The position numbers and the translations under genes were made by a program. This document shows positions 1 through 11,442 of a stretch of 64,000 nt of DNA, one piece after another. The stretch is from Oncomelania hupensis (lineage: Eukaryota; Mollusca; Gastropoda; Littorinimorpha; Pomatiopsidae): the NCBI GenBank assembly GCA_036898135.1, contig CM072519.1:69248229-69312228 (forward strand), read 5' to 3'. The notes below the pieces were generated by a model that was not told the DNA's origin, did no database searches, and saw nothing but the letters and a program-made list of their open reading frames with translations. Every line of letters begins with the position of its first letter. Positions within the stretch are counted from its first letter, which is position 1.

Positions 1-1264
1 CTCTATACAAGATTCTCTAAGTACTAATCTAACTTAAACAGTCTCTTTCAATGCTAATAGTTCGATCGCTGATAGTCTAGGCAGCTGTTTTTTCTTCCTC
101 GGGCACTTGCTAGTATATTTCATGTAGATTTGGACTACTGTGGTCCGTTTTACAGTTTCTGAAGAGTTGGACTACTGTGGTCCTGTTATGATCAGTTTAA
201 GTGCACCTTCGCCTTATGCACTTAACTCATGTGTGGGGTGTTCGAAGTCCTTCTGTGAGGTAGCTTCTGGTCCACCTGTGTCGTTGTGTAGTTGGGTTCC
301 CTTGCCACGCTGTGGGGTCTGACAGGGTGTTTCTTCGGGTCGCTCTTTCCGTCTTGTGCGGTAGAGTCTCCTCACCCAACTAGTCGTTTCTGTGGAGTGG
401 GACACACAGGATAGCTCGGGATAGCTCGGGATAGCTCGGGATAGCTCGCCTGCTCGTCTGTAATATAAGAGACGAAATTCTGCACAACCCTGAATAATCG
501 GTTTGTGCAGAGCGTCTCACTGAAAGCCAAGTAGCCCTCAGTGATAGCTCCACATCTCTATACATAAGCGACGAACATTCTGCTACTTCCGGGTTCCGCT
601 GTAATCTCACTCTAAATTCCTATACATACATAAATATCAATCGTGTCTAACTATACACATACAGAATTAATAATAATATAAACATTCAGTGGTACAGCCA
701 CTGGTCTGCAAACATACATATAAGTTAAACAACAGTGGTTCCGTACGGGATACAACATGGCGGCGCAACCGGTCGTGTTTCGCCTCGTGGTAGGCTCTTC
801 CACGTGGTCCCGCAAATTCGGATTAACAATTCACATTTATGCATAGCAAATTCCACAAACATAATTTCAACAATAATATAAACATATCACGATGAAACAG
901 AAGGGTGTTCATTTACCTGTTTGACAAGTTCAGGCCCGTGATGACTTGAGAGAATTCTAAGATTCTAAGTCCTGCTTCCTGGTCTATGAGTGTAGAGATT
1001 TCTCTAGCTGTGGAGATGTTGACTCTACCTCGTCACACACACGACTGATTCAAACTGTGTTAGGCTCTGACACAGTCAAACTGGCGCGAACCGCTTTGCC
1101 TAAGCTATCATTGGGTAAAATGTTCAGATTCAAAGCTCAAGTGCTGACTCACTTACGCTGTGTGTGGCTCGCTCGCTGTGTACTATACTAACTCTCTTAA
1201 TGTTACAATGACTACACATGCTAAATAGTCAATGAGCAGAGTTAAAACTAGCCAATTCGTGACA
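1..1264 (-). mobile_element. LTR of the Gmr1-like element family, cut by window edge
   Basis: This segment aligns over its length with the two LTRs at 11443-12980 and 17145-18682, starting at about LTR base 256 because the window begins inside it. It ends in CGTGACA, the same terminus as the intact copies, and then runs into a CA-rich microsatellite rather than the element's internal sequence. It is therefore either a solo LTR or the outer LTR of an element lying to the left. It is clearly older than the pair at 11-18 kb: it has four instead of three copies of a 10-bp GGATAGCTCG unit near 410-450, and its last 200 bp are rearranged relative to them. Confidence 0.88.
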
Positions 1265-2180
1265 CACACACACACATACACAAAACAAGACGGAAGCCGG
1301 AAACCCAAAAACTCCAGGTCGTCGTGTGTTGTTGTTGCTGCTGCTGCTGCTGCCCAGCAACCAAAAACGAAAAACGAAAAAAAAAGAAGCTGAATCCACC
1401 TTATAAAGAACATGCTCTCTGAACTACGCTGTTTGAACACAGACACAGGCACAGACACACACACACAAAAACACACGCACACACAAACATACCCGCACGC
1501 ATACACCATGATTCAGAGACTAGACTGTTTAAAACAAATCAAAACAAAACAAAAACAAAACGCTCACATTTTAAACTGCAATGTCCTCTGAACTTCAATA
1601 AAACAAACTCACCTTTAAACTGCAATGTCCTCTGAACTTCAATAAAACAAACTCACCTTTAAACTGCAATGTCTTCTGAACTTCAATAAAAGAAACAAGT
1701 GAGGCGGTTTGGTTCTAATTACAAATACGTTTACAAAATCCTCTGTTATACAAGGAAAACTGGGTCAAGTCTTGTGAACACAAAACAACAACAACAACAA
1801 CAACAACATACATACATATATATATTTGCACCACACTCCGTTTTGTGTAAAGACCATTAATTTTAGATGGCGTTTTGTTTCATTCCTTGTTGCTCGAGAG
1901 ACACGCTAATGAACCCGGTTTGCGGAGCAGATGTTCTCAAAAATCGACTTTCTGTAAAATGTAAATGTATGCGGATTTCTTTTAGCCAGTCACTTGCCAT
2001 TTGGATTATTAAAAAAAAGAAGAAATATTGAGTTTATTCACGTGCCGTTGCGGCGAAACTAGGAATATAAAATACCGTATAAAGAGTCAATACAGGAGTC
2101 GTGTGTGTTCTACACACCTTTTTGTCTCTCTCAATGAACAATGCCTTCTCCCGTGAGAAAAAAAAAAAACAACCCAAAAA
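1265..2180. other. Non-genic stretch with short repeats
   Basis: Holds CA-rich runs at 1261-1285 and 1455-1505, a short (CTG)n at 1334-1352, and a 44-bp unit repeated about 2.7 times at 1571-1693 (units begin TTAAACTGCAATGTCCTCTG). An (ACA)n run lies at 1785-1808. I see no exon or transposon coding remnant. Confidence 0.7.
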
Positions 2181-2252
2181 CTTCACCGAGATTCGAACAC
2201 AGGCTCTTCCGCCCGCCAGAGGAGCGTCCTACCACTCAGGCACTGTGCTACA
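2181..2252 (-). mobile_element. tRNA-like segment (SINE head or tRNA pseudogene)
   Basis: On the minus strand the segment has a box-A-like stretch (GCCTGAGTGGTAGGACGC) and, at the normal distance, a B box (GTTCGAATC) followed by CTCGGTGAAG. The overall length of about 72 bases fits a tRNA. No clean acceptor stem is visible and a poly-T follows directly, so a tRNA-derived SINE or tRNA pseudogene is more likely than a functional tRNA. Confidence 0.5.
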
Positions 2253-3005
2253 GAATGCTATGAAATAAAAGGACAAAGTCCCTAAAGTTACAGTAAGTCG
2301 TATGGAATACCCTTATTTACAAGATAAACACAGATTAAACTGTAAAAACGTTAAATGTTTTGTGTGTCGCAACTGACCACTGCTGTAATAGGTTAGGAAC
2401 ATGTTTGGTTGAGCTAGTATTGGGATCTAATAGCAAGAGGCTCTGGAAAGGTCTACAAGTAAGGAATAGACAAATTCTAACAAACAGTTACACTGAACTA
2501 AAACACAAGTTTGTCAGTGTCGTAACTGGGCGTTGATGTCACAGATTAGCGAACTGCCCAGTTGCACAACTCTGCAGTGTTATTTCAAGACACAGAAACC
2601 TCCAACAGAGGAAGGCAAGGGGGACAACCAGCTTGGCATACAGGCACACATTAGCACGCATGTACACACACACATGCACACACACACACACACACACACG
2701 CACACACTGTGACAACTTATTGAGAAATTTCGACAAAGCATTATCGAACAAGGCATTGTCCTCTGATTGTAGTGAGGTGTAACATTGAAACCAATAGCCG
2801 CACGAGGAAAATGAGCTCACCACCACACACAACATTCACACTGGTAGTCCTATCACGGACACTCCTTAAACAAATTTTCTTGGATATGAAATATGGACAA
2901 ATGGATGATTAATTGAACAGTATGGACAGTTCTGTGGCAATTTGTTCCATGACAACTAACTTCAATTGCTTTCATTTCAATCATGGAATTTAATTCCAAT
3001 AAATG

Positions 3006-3006
<1 letters not shown>
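2253..3006. other. Non-genic stretch
   Basis: Apart from a (CA)n run near 2663-2706 I see no repeat family or exon here. Confidence 0.6.

Positions 3007-3075
<69 letters not shown>
3007..3075. repeat. (CT)n microsatellite
   Basis: Near-perfect dinucleotide run of about 68 bp. The open frames through it (Ser-Leu or Arg-Glu repeats) are artefacts. Confidence 0.98.
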
Positions 3076-3079
<4 letters not shown>

Positions 3080-3925
3080 CTGACACACACAATGGCACTC
3101 GCTACATCAGTTTCAAACTTTTACAAGATTATGCCCCGTCCAAATGTGGTTCATTAAAGGCCTAAGTAAAAGTTTGACGTCATGACGCATCTGGGTTTGA
3201 AACGCCACATTGTTGTATGTGTCCGTTTCTTTAGTTCTGTCTTTTCTATTTTCTTTCTCACTTCCCGCTGTAGAATTTGTTTTTCAAACAAAATGTAAAA
3301 AAAAATATATTTATTTCTGCCGTCTTTCGATTACTTTTTATTGTCTTTCTTTCTCTCTATCTTCCTGTCGTAGCCTTTGTAATTCCCCACCCCACCCACC
3401 CCCACCCCACCCCTCTTAAAACCAACTTGTAAACTATTGTAGGAACTGGACCTGTTTGCTCTGCTGTATGGTGACCTCTTTGCTCTAAAGCACAACGATA
3501 AACACCATACTTTGCTATCCGCATTTCAATCAATTATTTAATGCTATCTGCGCCTCCATCAATCAATCACTGAACACGCGTTCACGTAAACCTCTACGCC
3601 CATTGACATGCAAATTATTTGATGTCAAAACAGCCCCGGGGTATCTACGGCTATTGTGTTATTTACATAACAATTAATGATTGAGATCGGGGTGAGAAAA
3701 TAGAAACCACTTAGGGGAGCGCAGGGTAACAATTCTGGGTTTTATAGAAAAAAGGATGTAAAAGAACGGGCGTGTGTCCATGTTCCCCAGGTCAAAGTTC
3801 ACTCTGGGCTTTGTGACTCCAGCTCTACGTTACCGCAGGCCTGTATTCCCACTAGGTCTGTTTCCCAGAATTAGGTTCCCCAGTCTTTATCCTCAGCTCC
3901 ATGTTTTCCCAAGGTAGGGAGGGCT
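3076..3925. other. Non-genic stretch
   Basis: AT-rich sequence with pyrimidine-rich patches near 3340-3415. No gene or transposon recognised. Confidence 0.6.
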
Positions 3926-4010
3926 TGAGGGAGTTAGGGTGGGGGGGAGTTAGGGTGTGGGGGGGTTAGGGTGGGGGGAGTTAGGGTGTGGGGGGGAGGT
4001 TTAGGGTGAG
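3926..4010 (+). repeat. G-rich TTAGGGTG tandem tract
   Basis: Imperfect repeats of GTTAGGGTG separated by runs of 4-8 G. Several runs of three or more G within 85 bp give G-quadruplex potential. The core resembles a telomere hexamer but the register is irregular. Confidence 0.8.
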
Positions 4011-5065
4011 ACCTAGAGTAACATAGATCTATGACAATACAGACAATGGAGAACATACACACACTCCTCTAATAATATACCTTGAAATAAATGTATTTCA
4101 CCCCACCCCACCCTCTCAAAAAATAGGCCTAAGAGCATACATTTAAATTATCAAGGTCAATGCCGTCATGGCTTGGTGAAGCGCGAGGGAAAACAACAAC
4201 AACAACTGTTCTCGTCCTTTGCCACGGGGGAGAGGTCGAGGAGACACAAGGGTTACAGGTAGCTGACAAATGCGTTTGGTTATTTACATTTAAATCACAT
4301 CATTGCAAAACATGGCCTCCCCCGCTTGGGCTATTTAACAGATAGGATCTATCTCGACACGTTGTTTTTTAGTGTCATACATTTACAATAGCGCCACAAG
4401 ATGTATATCAGTTTTGACTATTTTCACGTCCCAGTTCTTCTTCCCACCCCTCACCACCCTCACCCCACCCTAAACCCCTCTTTCCACACAAACACACCCG
4501 GAAACGCCTCGAACCCTTCTCCAAACCCACCCGACTTCTAGGCGTACATAGTTGTGTTTTTTTAACATCAGTAAACAATAGGAAACTCTCGCTCTCTCTT
4601 TCTCTCCCTCTCTGTCCTGTATGTCGTGCATATGTACCTTGTTTGGAGATGCCAGCTTACGCATGGATGGTTGTGTTACTTTTGACATTTGTATTGTGTA
4701 GTTCTCACACCCTCCCGTCCCCCCTCCCCCACCGTCCCAATCTCCCTTGAACATGTTTTATGTCTGAGCCATAAACTCACTCTCTCTCTCCCCCTCTCCG
4801 TCCCCTACCTTTCACGCTCCCTCAAGTCGGAGGTTTTGATTTGAATGTTGGAACTAATATAATGAACGAAACTACGTTCCATTATGTGGCTCACGAGCGC
4901 ACTGACCTTGTGGCTAAGGTCACCGGATAACAGTGTAAAGGTCCCTACAGTTGTAATTGTGATGGTGGGCTGTGCGTGCGTGCGTGTTGTGTGTGCGCGC
5001 GCGTTTGGTGAGGAGAATAAAAATAAAGGATGTTCATCAACTGTGAACTTTGCCGCTCATGATAG
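4011..5065. other. Non-genic stretch
   Basis: Contains C-rich patches near 4440-4510 and 4705-4735 and short TC/GC alternating runs (4975-5005). No supported exon. Confidence 0.6.
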
Positions 5066-5403
5066 CACACATTATATCACTACAGACCAGTAAACTGTAC
5101 ATAGAGTAACTGCATGATTAGGACACATTATATCACTACAGACCAGTAAACTGTACATAGAGTAACTGTATGATTAGGACACATTATATCACTACAGACC
5201 AGTAAACTGTACATAGAGTAACTGCATGATTAGGACACATTATATCACTACAGACCAGTAAACTGTACATAGAGTAACTGTATGATTAGGACACGTTATA
5301 TCACTACAGACCAGTAAACTGTACACAGAGTAACTGTATGATTAGGATACATTATATCACTACAGACCAGTAAACTGTACACAGAGTAACTGTATGATTA
5401 GGA
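5066..5403. repeat. 56-bp minisatellite, about 6 copies
   Basis: Six head-to-tail copies of a unit beginning ACACATTATATCACTACAGA and ending ATGATTAGG. Copies differ at one or two sites (GCATG/GTATG, CATAG/CACAG), so the array is fairly young. Confidence 0.95.
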
Positions 5404-5639
5404 CAGGAATATTAAAGCAAAGCCCGGCATGCTGAGGCACTTCGACCAATTATTTGTTTGATACCACCATCTACGTTGAACTAGTGACACGGGTCATTGC
5501 TATTATTAATTTGACTGCCCTAATAATTGAAAGATCATGTACCTCGTATTAAGTGTAGCAGAAGGTCAAACAGTGGGCATATAAGAGCGCTTCGAGCTTT
5601 CCAAATCATAGTTTGTAAAATACAGGCCATTTTCACAGC

Positions 5640-6445
5640 CGAGACAAGAAGCGCACAAGCTTCGGCAATGAGCAGTTTCGGGCAGTGCCAAAGTAACGAC
5701 CTCGGCCAAAGTCCTCGGCTAAAATGTCAATAAAGTCCAGGTTCATTGATAACCTTTAACCTACATCTAACTCGCCGTGATGAACAATAATATGCAATAA
5801 GGAACCAAACCAAACATATCTATACACAGAAGACGTGTGATGTGCAATCTTTCCCAAGAAACCCAAATCACGCACAGGTCTGCAGTTAGGAGGAAGCTGT
5901 CTGACAGCGCCGGAATATTGACAAACCAAAGACCCTTAACAACAGTTCAACAAGGTCAAAGTTAATTGACCTTCAACCTACCTTGTGATGTTCAAGTACA
6001 AAGTTTATTTGACTTATTTTCAAACCAGCAATAACAACGGGGGAATAAAAAAGGGACACCCACCAGAATACCAACTGTACATGCAATCTTTCACAAGGAC
6101 AACAGTCACCTTGTTATGTTTTACAGTTAGCATTTTGGACATTGCCACGGAATAATGGAACAAGCGTAGCGTGCTTGGTCTCGTGAAAAGATCACCAAGG
6201 TCAAGGCTGATGATCATCCAATCAACCTTGTGGTGAATAAATACAATGAGAAACGTAGCCAAACATATCTATACTCGGAACATTCAAAACTAAATAATGT
6301 CTGCAATATTTCAAACACAGTTCGGCAATTACCCATGTATTTCTGACATTGTCGCGGAATTTTGGACCAAGAAGCGTCCTCAGACCTCGTAAAAAGGTCA
6401 ACAAGGTCAAGGTTGACTGACCTTCGCTGACTGTTAATCAAAGTG
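5640..6445. repeat. Degenerate tandem repeat, about 3 units of 205-240 bp
   Basis: The phrase CCAAACATATCTATAC recurs near 5810 and 6257. A motif of the form GACATTG-C-CGGAATTTTGGACCAA recurs near 5901, 6138 and 6345, and a GGTCAACAAGGTCAAGGTTGA-like motif recurs near 5950, 6195 and 6398. Units are strongly diverged. No coding frame is conserved. Confidence 0.55.
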
Positions 6446-6600
6446 CCGCAGCCAAACGAAACTTGCTGGGACTTCAGATTTTCTGGGCTATCATTTCCTT
6501 TCAGTACCAGAATGGGCACAGAATTACTGGTCACAGTATTCAGATGCTAATACACTATAGGCAGCTAGGACAACGTCCTTTTGAGAAAACAAAGCACGTA

Positions 6601-6648
6601 GAAGAAGAAGAAGAAGAAGAAGAAGAAGAAGAAGAAGAAGAAGAAGAA

Positions 6649-6724
<76 letters not shown>
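6601..6724. repeat. (GAA)n then (GAT)n compound microsatellite
   Basis: About 50 bp of GAA followed without a break by about 75 bp of GAT. It translates as a Glu run then an Asp run and should not be read as an acidic protein. Confidence 0.98.
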
Positions 6725-6725
<1 letters not shown>

Positions 6726-7164
6726 GTTGGAGGAGCATGAGAAATAAAAAAAAAGTTTAAGACAACGATGACTACCGAATTAGCGGATTTTTCTTTCTAA
6801 GTGCGGACTGTGGCAAACGACAGAGTGTAACGCTCGCTCTAAGTCTTGGTACTGCAATGAAGGCCCAAGAAAAGTACAAGAAGGTGATGAATTCTCTCCG
6901 ACTTCCTCCCCTCCCTTCCCTCCTCCCCCCATTCCCATATACCCGCCCATACCCCCATGGCTCTCGTTGATGTCCTCTACTTCTTCCTACCCCCCTTCCT
7001 CTTCCCATCCACACCTAGCCATTCCTCCCCTGACCTCACAGCCACCACCTACTTCAGCCAGAGAGCCATCAAAACCAGGCTGTCACTGGCATGACTGGCC
7101 TTGAGTCACTGTCTGTCCACACTGCCGGCTACACACAGGTCAAGAAAAGCAGCAATATGCATGA

Positions 7165-7252
7165 TGGAGTATGTATGTACACTGGAGTATGCATGTACAC
7201 TGGAGTATGCATGTACACTGGAGTATGTATGTACACTGGAGTATGCATGTAC
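7165..7252. repeat. 18-bp minisatellite, 5 copies
   Basis: Unit TGGAGTATGCATGTACAC with GCATG/GTATG variants. The unit contains the palindrome TGCATG-like core. No break in register. Confidence 0.93.
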
Positions 7253-7539
7253 AGGATACAGGCTGCGCCTAGAACTGTTGTGTTTTGTGCTCAGTGATCT
7301 TTGGCCCTTTGTTCCCTCTCTGCCCATCTTTCTCCCCACACACCTCCCGGTTTTTTAAACAATCCAACGTTGCTAGCATAATAACTTTCTCTTCCTGTAA
7401 CATTGTATTTGACCCTGTCATTCAAAACTCTAAAATTCTCTCTCTCTTCTCTCTCTCTCTCATACACACACACACACACACTCTCTCTCTCTCTCCCCAC
7501 CCCTCGCTCCCTCTCATTTTCTCTCTTTGCACGTTCGTG

Positions 7540-7830
7540 AGTTACAAACGCGACGCGAACTCAGGTCAGGGACTCAGTGTAGACTTGAAACCCCCAGTGT
7601 GCGCACAGCACACAACCAAAATGATTTGGAATGCGCTCCTTCAAAAATGCTGCCCCACTCTGTGGATCTCCCATTCCCTGAGCTTGTAGACAAGCTCCAT
7701 CCCTGCCAAGCTTCAGGAAAGGACTAAAAACTTACTGTTTTACTATGGCTGAATCACCGTTTTAGTGCGCATTGAGCAATGAAACTACGTAATGATTTTT
7801 GGCGCCGTACAAGATCCACATCATCATCAT
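7540..7830 (+). mobile_element. Possible LINE 3' end with (ATC)n tail
   Basis: A short plus-strand frame reads W/F-N-A-L-P-like residues, a motif typical of the C-terminus of L2/CR1-type LINE proteins, then a few hundred bases of non-coding sequence ending in an (ATC)n run at 7818-7836. The frame is broken and similarity is only at motif level, so this is tentative. Confidence 0.3.
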
Positions 7831-8194
7831 CATCATCAACATAAGGTTAAACAGTGAGTTGAAACAATATCAACTGGAAACCCAGTCACCAATGTAACGC
7901 AAAACACGGATTTTGTCTTCTCTTATAACAGTCTTAAAATGGTTATCAGCAAAACTGTGTATTACAATTACACGTTGTGCTTGCAATAATAGACCACGAT
8001 TCCTCCTCCTCCCCTTCTTCCTCTTTTTGTTCTTCTCCCTCCTCCTTCTGATTTCTACGTTTTCATTTCCTCTTTCTGACTAAAATTCTCCATCCTTATC
8101 TGCCCCCTTCTTTCGTGTTCTCTTTAGCTTTATTAATTTTTTTACTTAATTTTTTTTGGGAGGAGAGGGGTGGGGTGGTGGGGGAGGGGGGGAA

Positions 8195-8573
8195 GAACGG
8201 TTTCCCAACTAGTTTCCGATGGCGCTGTTGTGGAGGACTGCACTGGTAGCCTTGTCATACAGGCTTTTGATGACTTCAATCATTTTAGGGCTGATGTTGT
8301 ACACTCTCATGGTTGCCCACAGAGCTGCATGCCAGACTCGGTCAAACGCCTTTTTGAAGTCTACGAACACATGATATAGATGTTGTTGGTGCTGTAGGTA
8401 TTTCTCGCAGATTATTCTGAGGTTGAAAATCTGTTCAGTGGTACTTCGCCCTGCCCTGAATCCTGCTTGCTCGTCAGCTATGATTTATTCAGCTTGGGGT
8501 TTCAACCTGTTGAGTATTATTTTTAGGAGGACCTTGCTGGGATGGCTGATGAGACTGATGGTGCAGTAATTTT
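8195..8573 (-). pseudogene. LINE-A fragment, reverse transcriptase palm region
   Basis: On the minus strand this encodes, with stops, the block running from ISLISHPSKVL through EEQAGFRAGRSTTEQIF to the KKAFDRVWHA motif and NAVLHNSAIGN-like residues. This corresponds to RT blocks 2-4 of the non-LTR element called LINE-A here. It overlaps in homology the copy at 20184-20645 and the 5' end of the copy at 36800-37833. An in-frame stop interrupts the PQAE-IIADEQ segment. It is 5' and 3' truncated and non-functional. Confidence 0.9.
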
Positions 8574-9269
8574 TAGGCATACGAACGAAACATTTACTCC
8601 TCTTGTAGTTTCCCAGCCCTCGCAAACAAAATACCCTCCATCTCCTTTCCCTATAGACTGTACCAGTTTTTATTCCTATTATAGCTTATCGCTCTAGGCT
8701 ACCTCCAAATAAATTGTACATCTTTAGCCTATATCCCTCGACTAGAACTAGTACATCTTTTAGCCTCAATCTCCAGACTAGCACAAGTACATCTTTTAGC
8801 GGGAAGACGAGATGGCAAAGAGGAGAAGTATTAAACAAGCTGCATGTTCAGCTATTGGGCGAACCAACAACAATCGGTACTACGCACTAACATCACCCTC
8901 GTCCACCCAACTTTAAAACGGGTACCTGGACCTATTTACACCCTGAAAAGGTAAAGCACCGATGAAGAGATGTTCACCGCACTGATGAGGCTGGTACAGA
9001 GAAATAAGACATCTTTATAGTCTCTTTCCCGAACAACCAAACCTTTTTTTAAAAAATATATATCGCATTAGACACAACCCACGTTCAGTGCATACAATAT
9101 GTTTAGTGAAAGCGATAGCCGCCAGCTTAGCTATGTAAGGAATAACTCGTGTGCATCAAGCTATGATTAGGCTGGCGTGCGCAGACGTTTCCTTTGTACG
9201 TATGCTTGCTTCAATGCTTCTGCTTTTGTACTCCACTGCCCGCATAACTAACTTGCTGGAGGGTGTGGG

Positions 9270-9275
<6 letters not shown>
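8574..9275. other. Non-genic stretch with a short 36-bp repeat
   Basis: A partial duplication at 8714-8800 shares GTACATCTTTTAGCC with spacing of about 36-43 bp. Otherwise nothing is recognised. Confidence 0.55.

Positions 9276-9309
<34 letters not shown>
9276..9309. repeat. (GA)n microsatellite
   Basis: Dinucleotide run of about 34 bp. Confidence 0.97.
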
Positions 9310-9311
<2 letters not shown>

Positions 9312-9790
9312 GTCAGCGAAAGACCCACAAGGAAGACGTGTGCAAGGCTCATGGTTGTGTTTTGTAGTCGACTGCACGCCTAACTCTTCAGTCTAATTTT
9401 TAAGTGCCAGTTTTATCTTCGTGGATGACAAGAGAAAAAGAAAATGAGGGGTGCCAAACAAACATGATCTAAGAACACAAGAAAGGAAAGACGGAAGAGG
9501 AGTACAAACGAGTAGTTCAAAAGGTAAACGCCCAGAAACCACAAGAAAGTAAGCTAGATTTATTAATGTAAACGGAACAGAATCCCCTATATAATAAACA
9601 GAGTTAGGCTCAACACGCTACCTTGAGATAGCCAGATAATCACACTTACACACGGGGAGCTCTGCTAAATCATTAGTAATGTTTACGTTCTTTTAAGAAG
9701 TTCTTTACCCGATACCTGAGTGAAAGTTGTCTCTCTCTTAGGGTCTGTTTAACTGGAAGACCTTGTAAAGGGCACAGTACCTAACGCTTT

Positions 9791-9892
9791 ACTTAGATCC
9801 ACACACTATGTCAGTAGGATTTTACTTAGATCCACACACTACGTCAGTATGATTTTACTAAAATCCACACACTATGTCAGTAGGATTTAACA
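9791..9892. repeat. 33-bp minisatellite, 3 copies
   Basis: Three copies of a unit containing TAGATCCACACACTATGTCA, with small differences (ACTTAG versus ACTAAA). Confidence 0.9.
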
Positions 9893-9937
9893 ATTTTGGA
9901 TGGAGTTTTACAGACAGACAGAGTAAATTGTATACTG

Positions 9938-10287
9938 CGCCCTAAAGCATAGTATTTTGCTCCCTAAAGCATGGTATATTGCTCCCTAAAACATGGTATT
10001 TTGCTCCCTAAAACATGGTATATTGCTCCCTAAAACATGGTATTTTGCTCCCTAAAACATGGTATATTTCTCCCTAAAAACATGGTATTTTGGTCCCTAA
10101 AACATGGTATATTGCTCCCTAAAACATGGTATATTTCTCCCTAAAAACATGGTATTTTGCTCCCTAAAACATGGTATATTGCTCCCTAAAACATGGTATA
10201 TTGTTCCCTAAAACATGGTATATTGCGCCAAAAAAAAGGTAAATTGCGCCTGCGCCCTATAACATGGTATATTGCGCCCTAAAACAT
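9938..10287. repeat. 22-bp minisatellite, about 15 copies
   Basis: Unit TATTGCTCCCTAAAACATGG, with two alternating forms (GGTATATTG and GGTATTTTG) over much of the array. This suggests a 44-bp higher-order unit. The last copies have CGCC in place of CTCC. Confidence 0.92.
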
Positions 10288-11360
10288 ACCTTAGCCCAAA
10301 TCAGGTTTATGACATTTTCAGCAAGGTACGTTAAAGACCTCTTTTGTGGAGAGAGAAAATTAACGTTTTTGGTTTTTTTTTAATCTCTATTTTGATTTCG
10401 AAAGCAGCCGACATTTTTCTGCTAATCTATTTTTATGACCAAGAGTTAAATAATAAAATTATTTTCTTACAAGAAAGAAAGAAAGAAAACATGCACTCAA
10501 ATGATGCTGTTAAATATTACGCAGTAAGAGTCACGCTATAGAGAACCAAAACGTGTTTTAAAAAATGTTTTTAGCCATTCTTGTATAATTTCCACATAAA
10601 TTTAAATGTTAAGGTAAAAGGTTATAAGGTTTAAAGGTAATAGGAATATTATTTGTGTTCTCGTCTTTGTATTTCTTCCACTCTTCAATGACTCACTCTG
10701 CATTGAAAACTTGTGAAAAGACAGATCGTGCATTTAGTGCTATTCAATCCACTTTGGCGTGCTACCAAAAAAACATTTCACGTTGGTGCTTAAAAAAGAG
10801 CTATTGGGGAGGGGAGGGGAGGAGAGGGGAGAGACAGAGTGAGAGAGAGAACAACCACCACTTCCTGTACAGTCAAGCCTGCCATAGATAAATTCTTTTG
10901 CCTGTATTTCCAACTTCAAATTCAATTCCTGCTTTCACAGATCCGCGCACAAACATTTACAGCTTCAGCTAGTAGTGTAGGTACATTTTGAGATTATATT
11001 TTGTCCAAATGACTGAATCATTCACCACATCTGAACATGTTCATTCACGGAGTCTTTCGTTCGAGAACATATCCACGATTTTCACATTTTCACCTCATAA
11101 ATTAAAATGGTAAGTCGTACTAGGTGCATATAACTGTATGCAGTGGTTTGTAGCAGATCTCGATATTTTGTTAACTGATTCAGCCATTACAACACAATAA
11201 TGTCCGCTAATTTCACATCATTTTTTAACTCTTAAATTCAAATGACAAGTTGCACAAGGTTAAACAAAACAATTAATTTTTTTTAACAAAATCTTTATTC
11301 GTTCAATAAAACAATTTGTTTTTTCAAAGGATTGCCGTGTGGATTGCCGAACACACACAC

Positions 11361-11391
<31 letters not shown>

Positions 11392-11442
11392 TTTAAATTG
11401 CCAAGTTGCAGTAGGTGCAAATGCAAATTTAAAGATGGTTGT
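10288..11442. other. Non-genic stretch flanking the retrotransposon
   Basis: AT-rich sequence with a (CA)n run at 11349-11392. No exon is supported. This is the host DNA immediately left of the 7.2-kb insertion. Confidence 0.6.
11438..11442. repeat. Target-site duplication GTTGT, left copy
   Basis: Matches GTTGT at 18683-18687 on the other side of the element. A 5-bp duplication is usual for Ty3/gypsy integrases. Confidence 0.9.

Noticed and set aside
140..610. Repeated 60- and 76-88-codon frames in the LTRs (also near 11837-12297 and 17539-17999)
   Set aside because: They recur only because the LTR recurs; no domain, and both strands are open in the same place. Treated as LTR sequence, not genes.
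2853..3165. Arg-Glu and Ser-Leu repeat proteins through (CT)n/(GA)n tracts, and similar ones at 25522-25976, 26071-26517, 28252-28542, 28966-29333 and 61151-61342
   Set aside because: Translation of dinucleotide repeats; open in several frames on both strands and with no flanking coding signal.
5066..5403. Possible origin or regulatory array in the 56-bp repeats
   Set aside because: No palindrome, AT-gradient or known binding motif beyond the tandem structure; a simple minisatellite is sufficient.
6463..6747. Acidic protein with poly-Glu and poly-Asp
   Set aside because: Direct translation of (GAA)n(GAT)n; flanks are non-coding and there are no splice sites.
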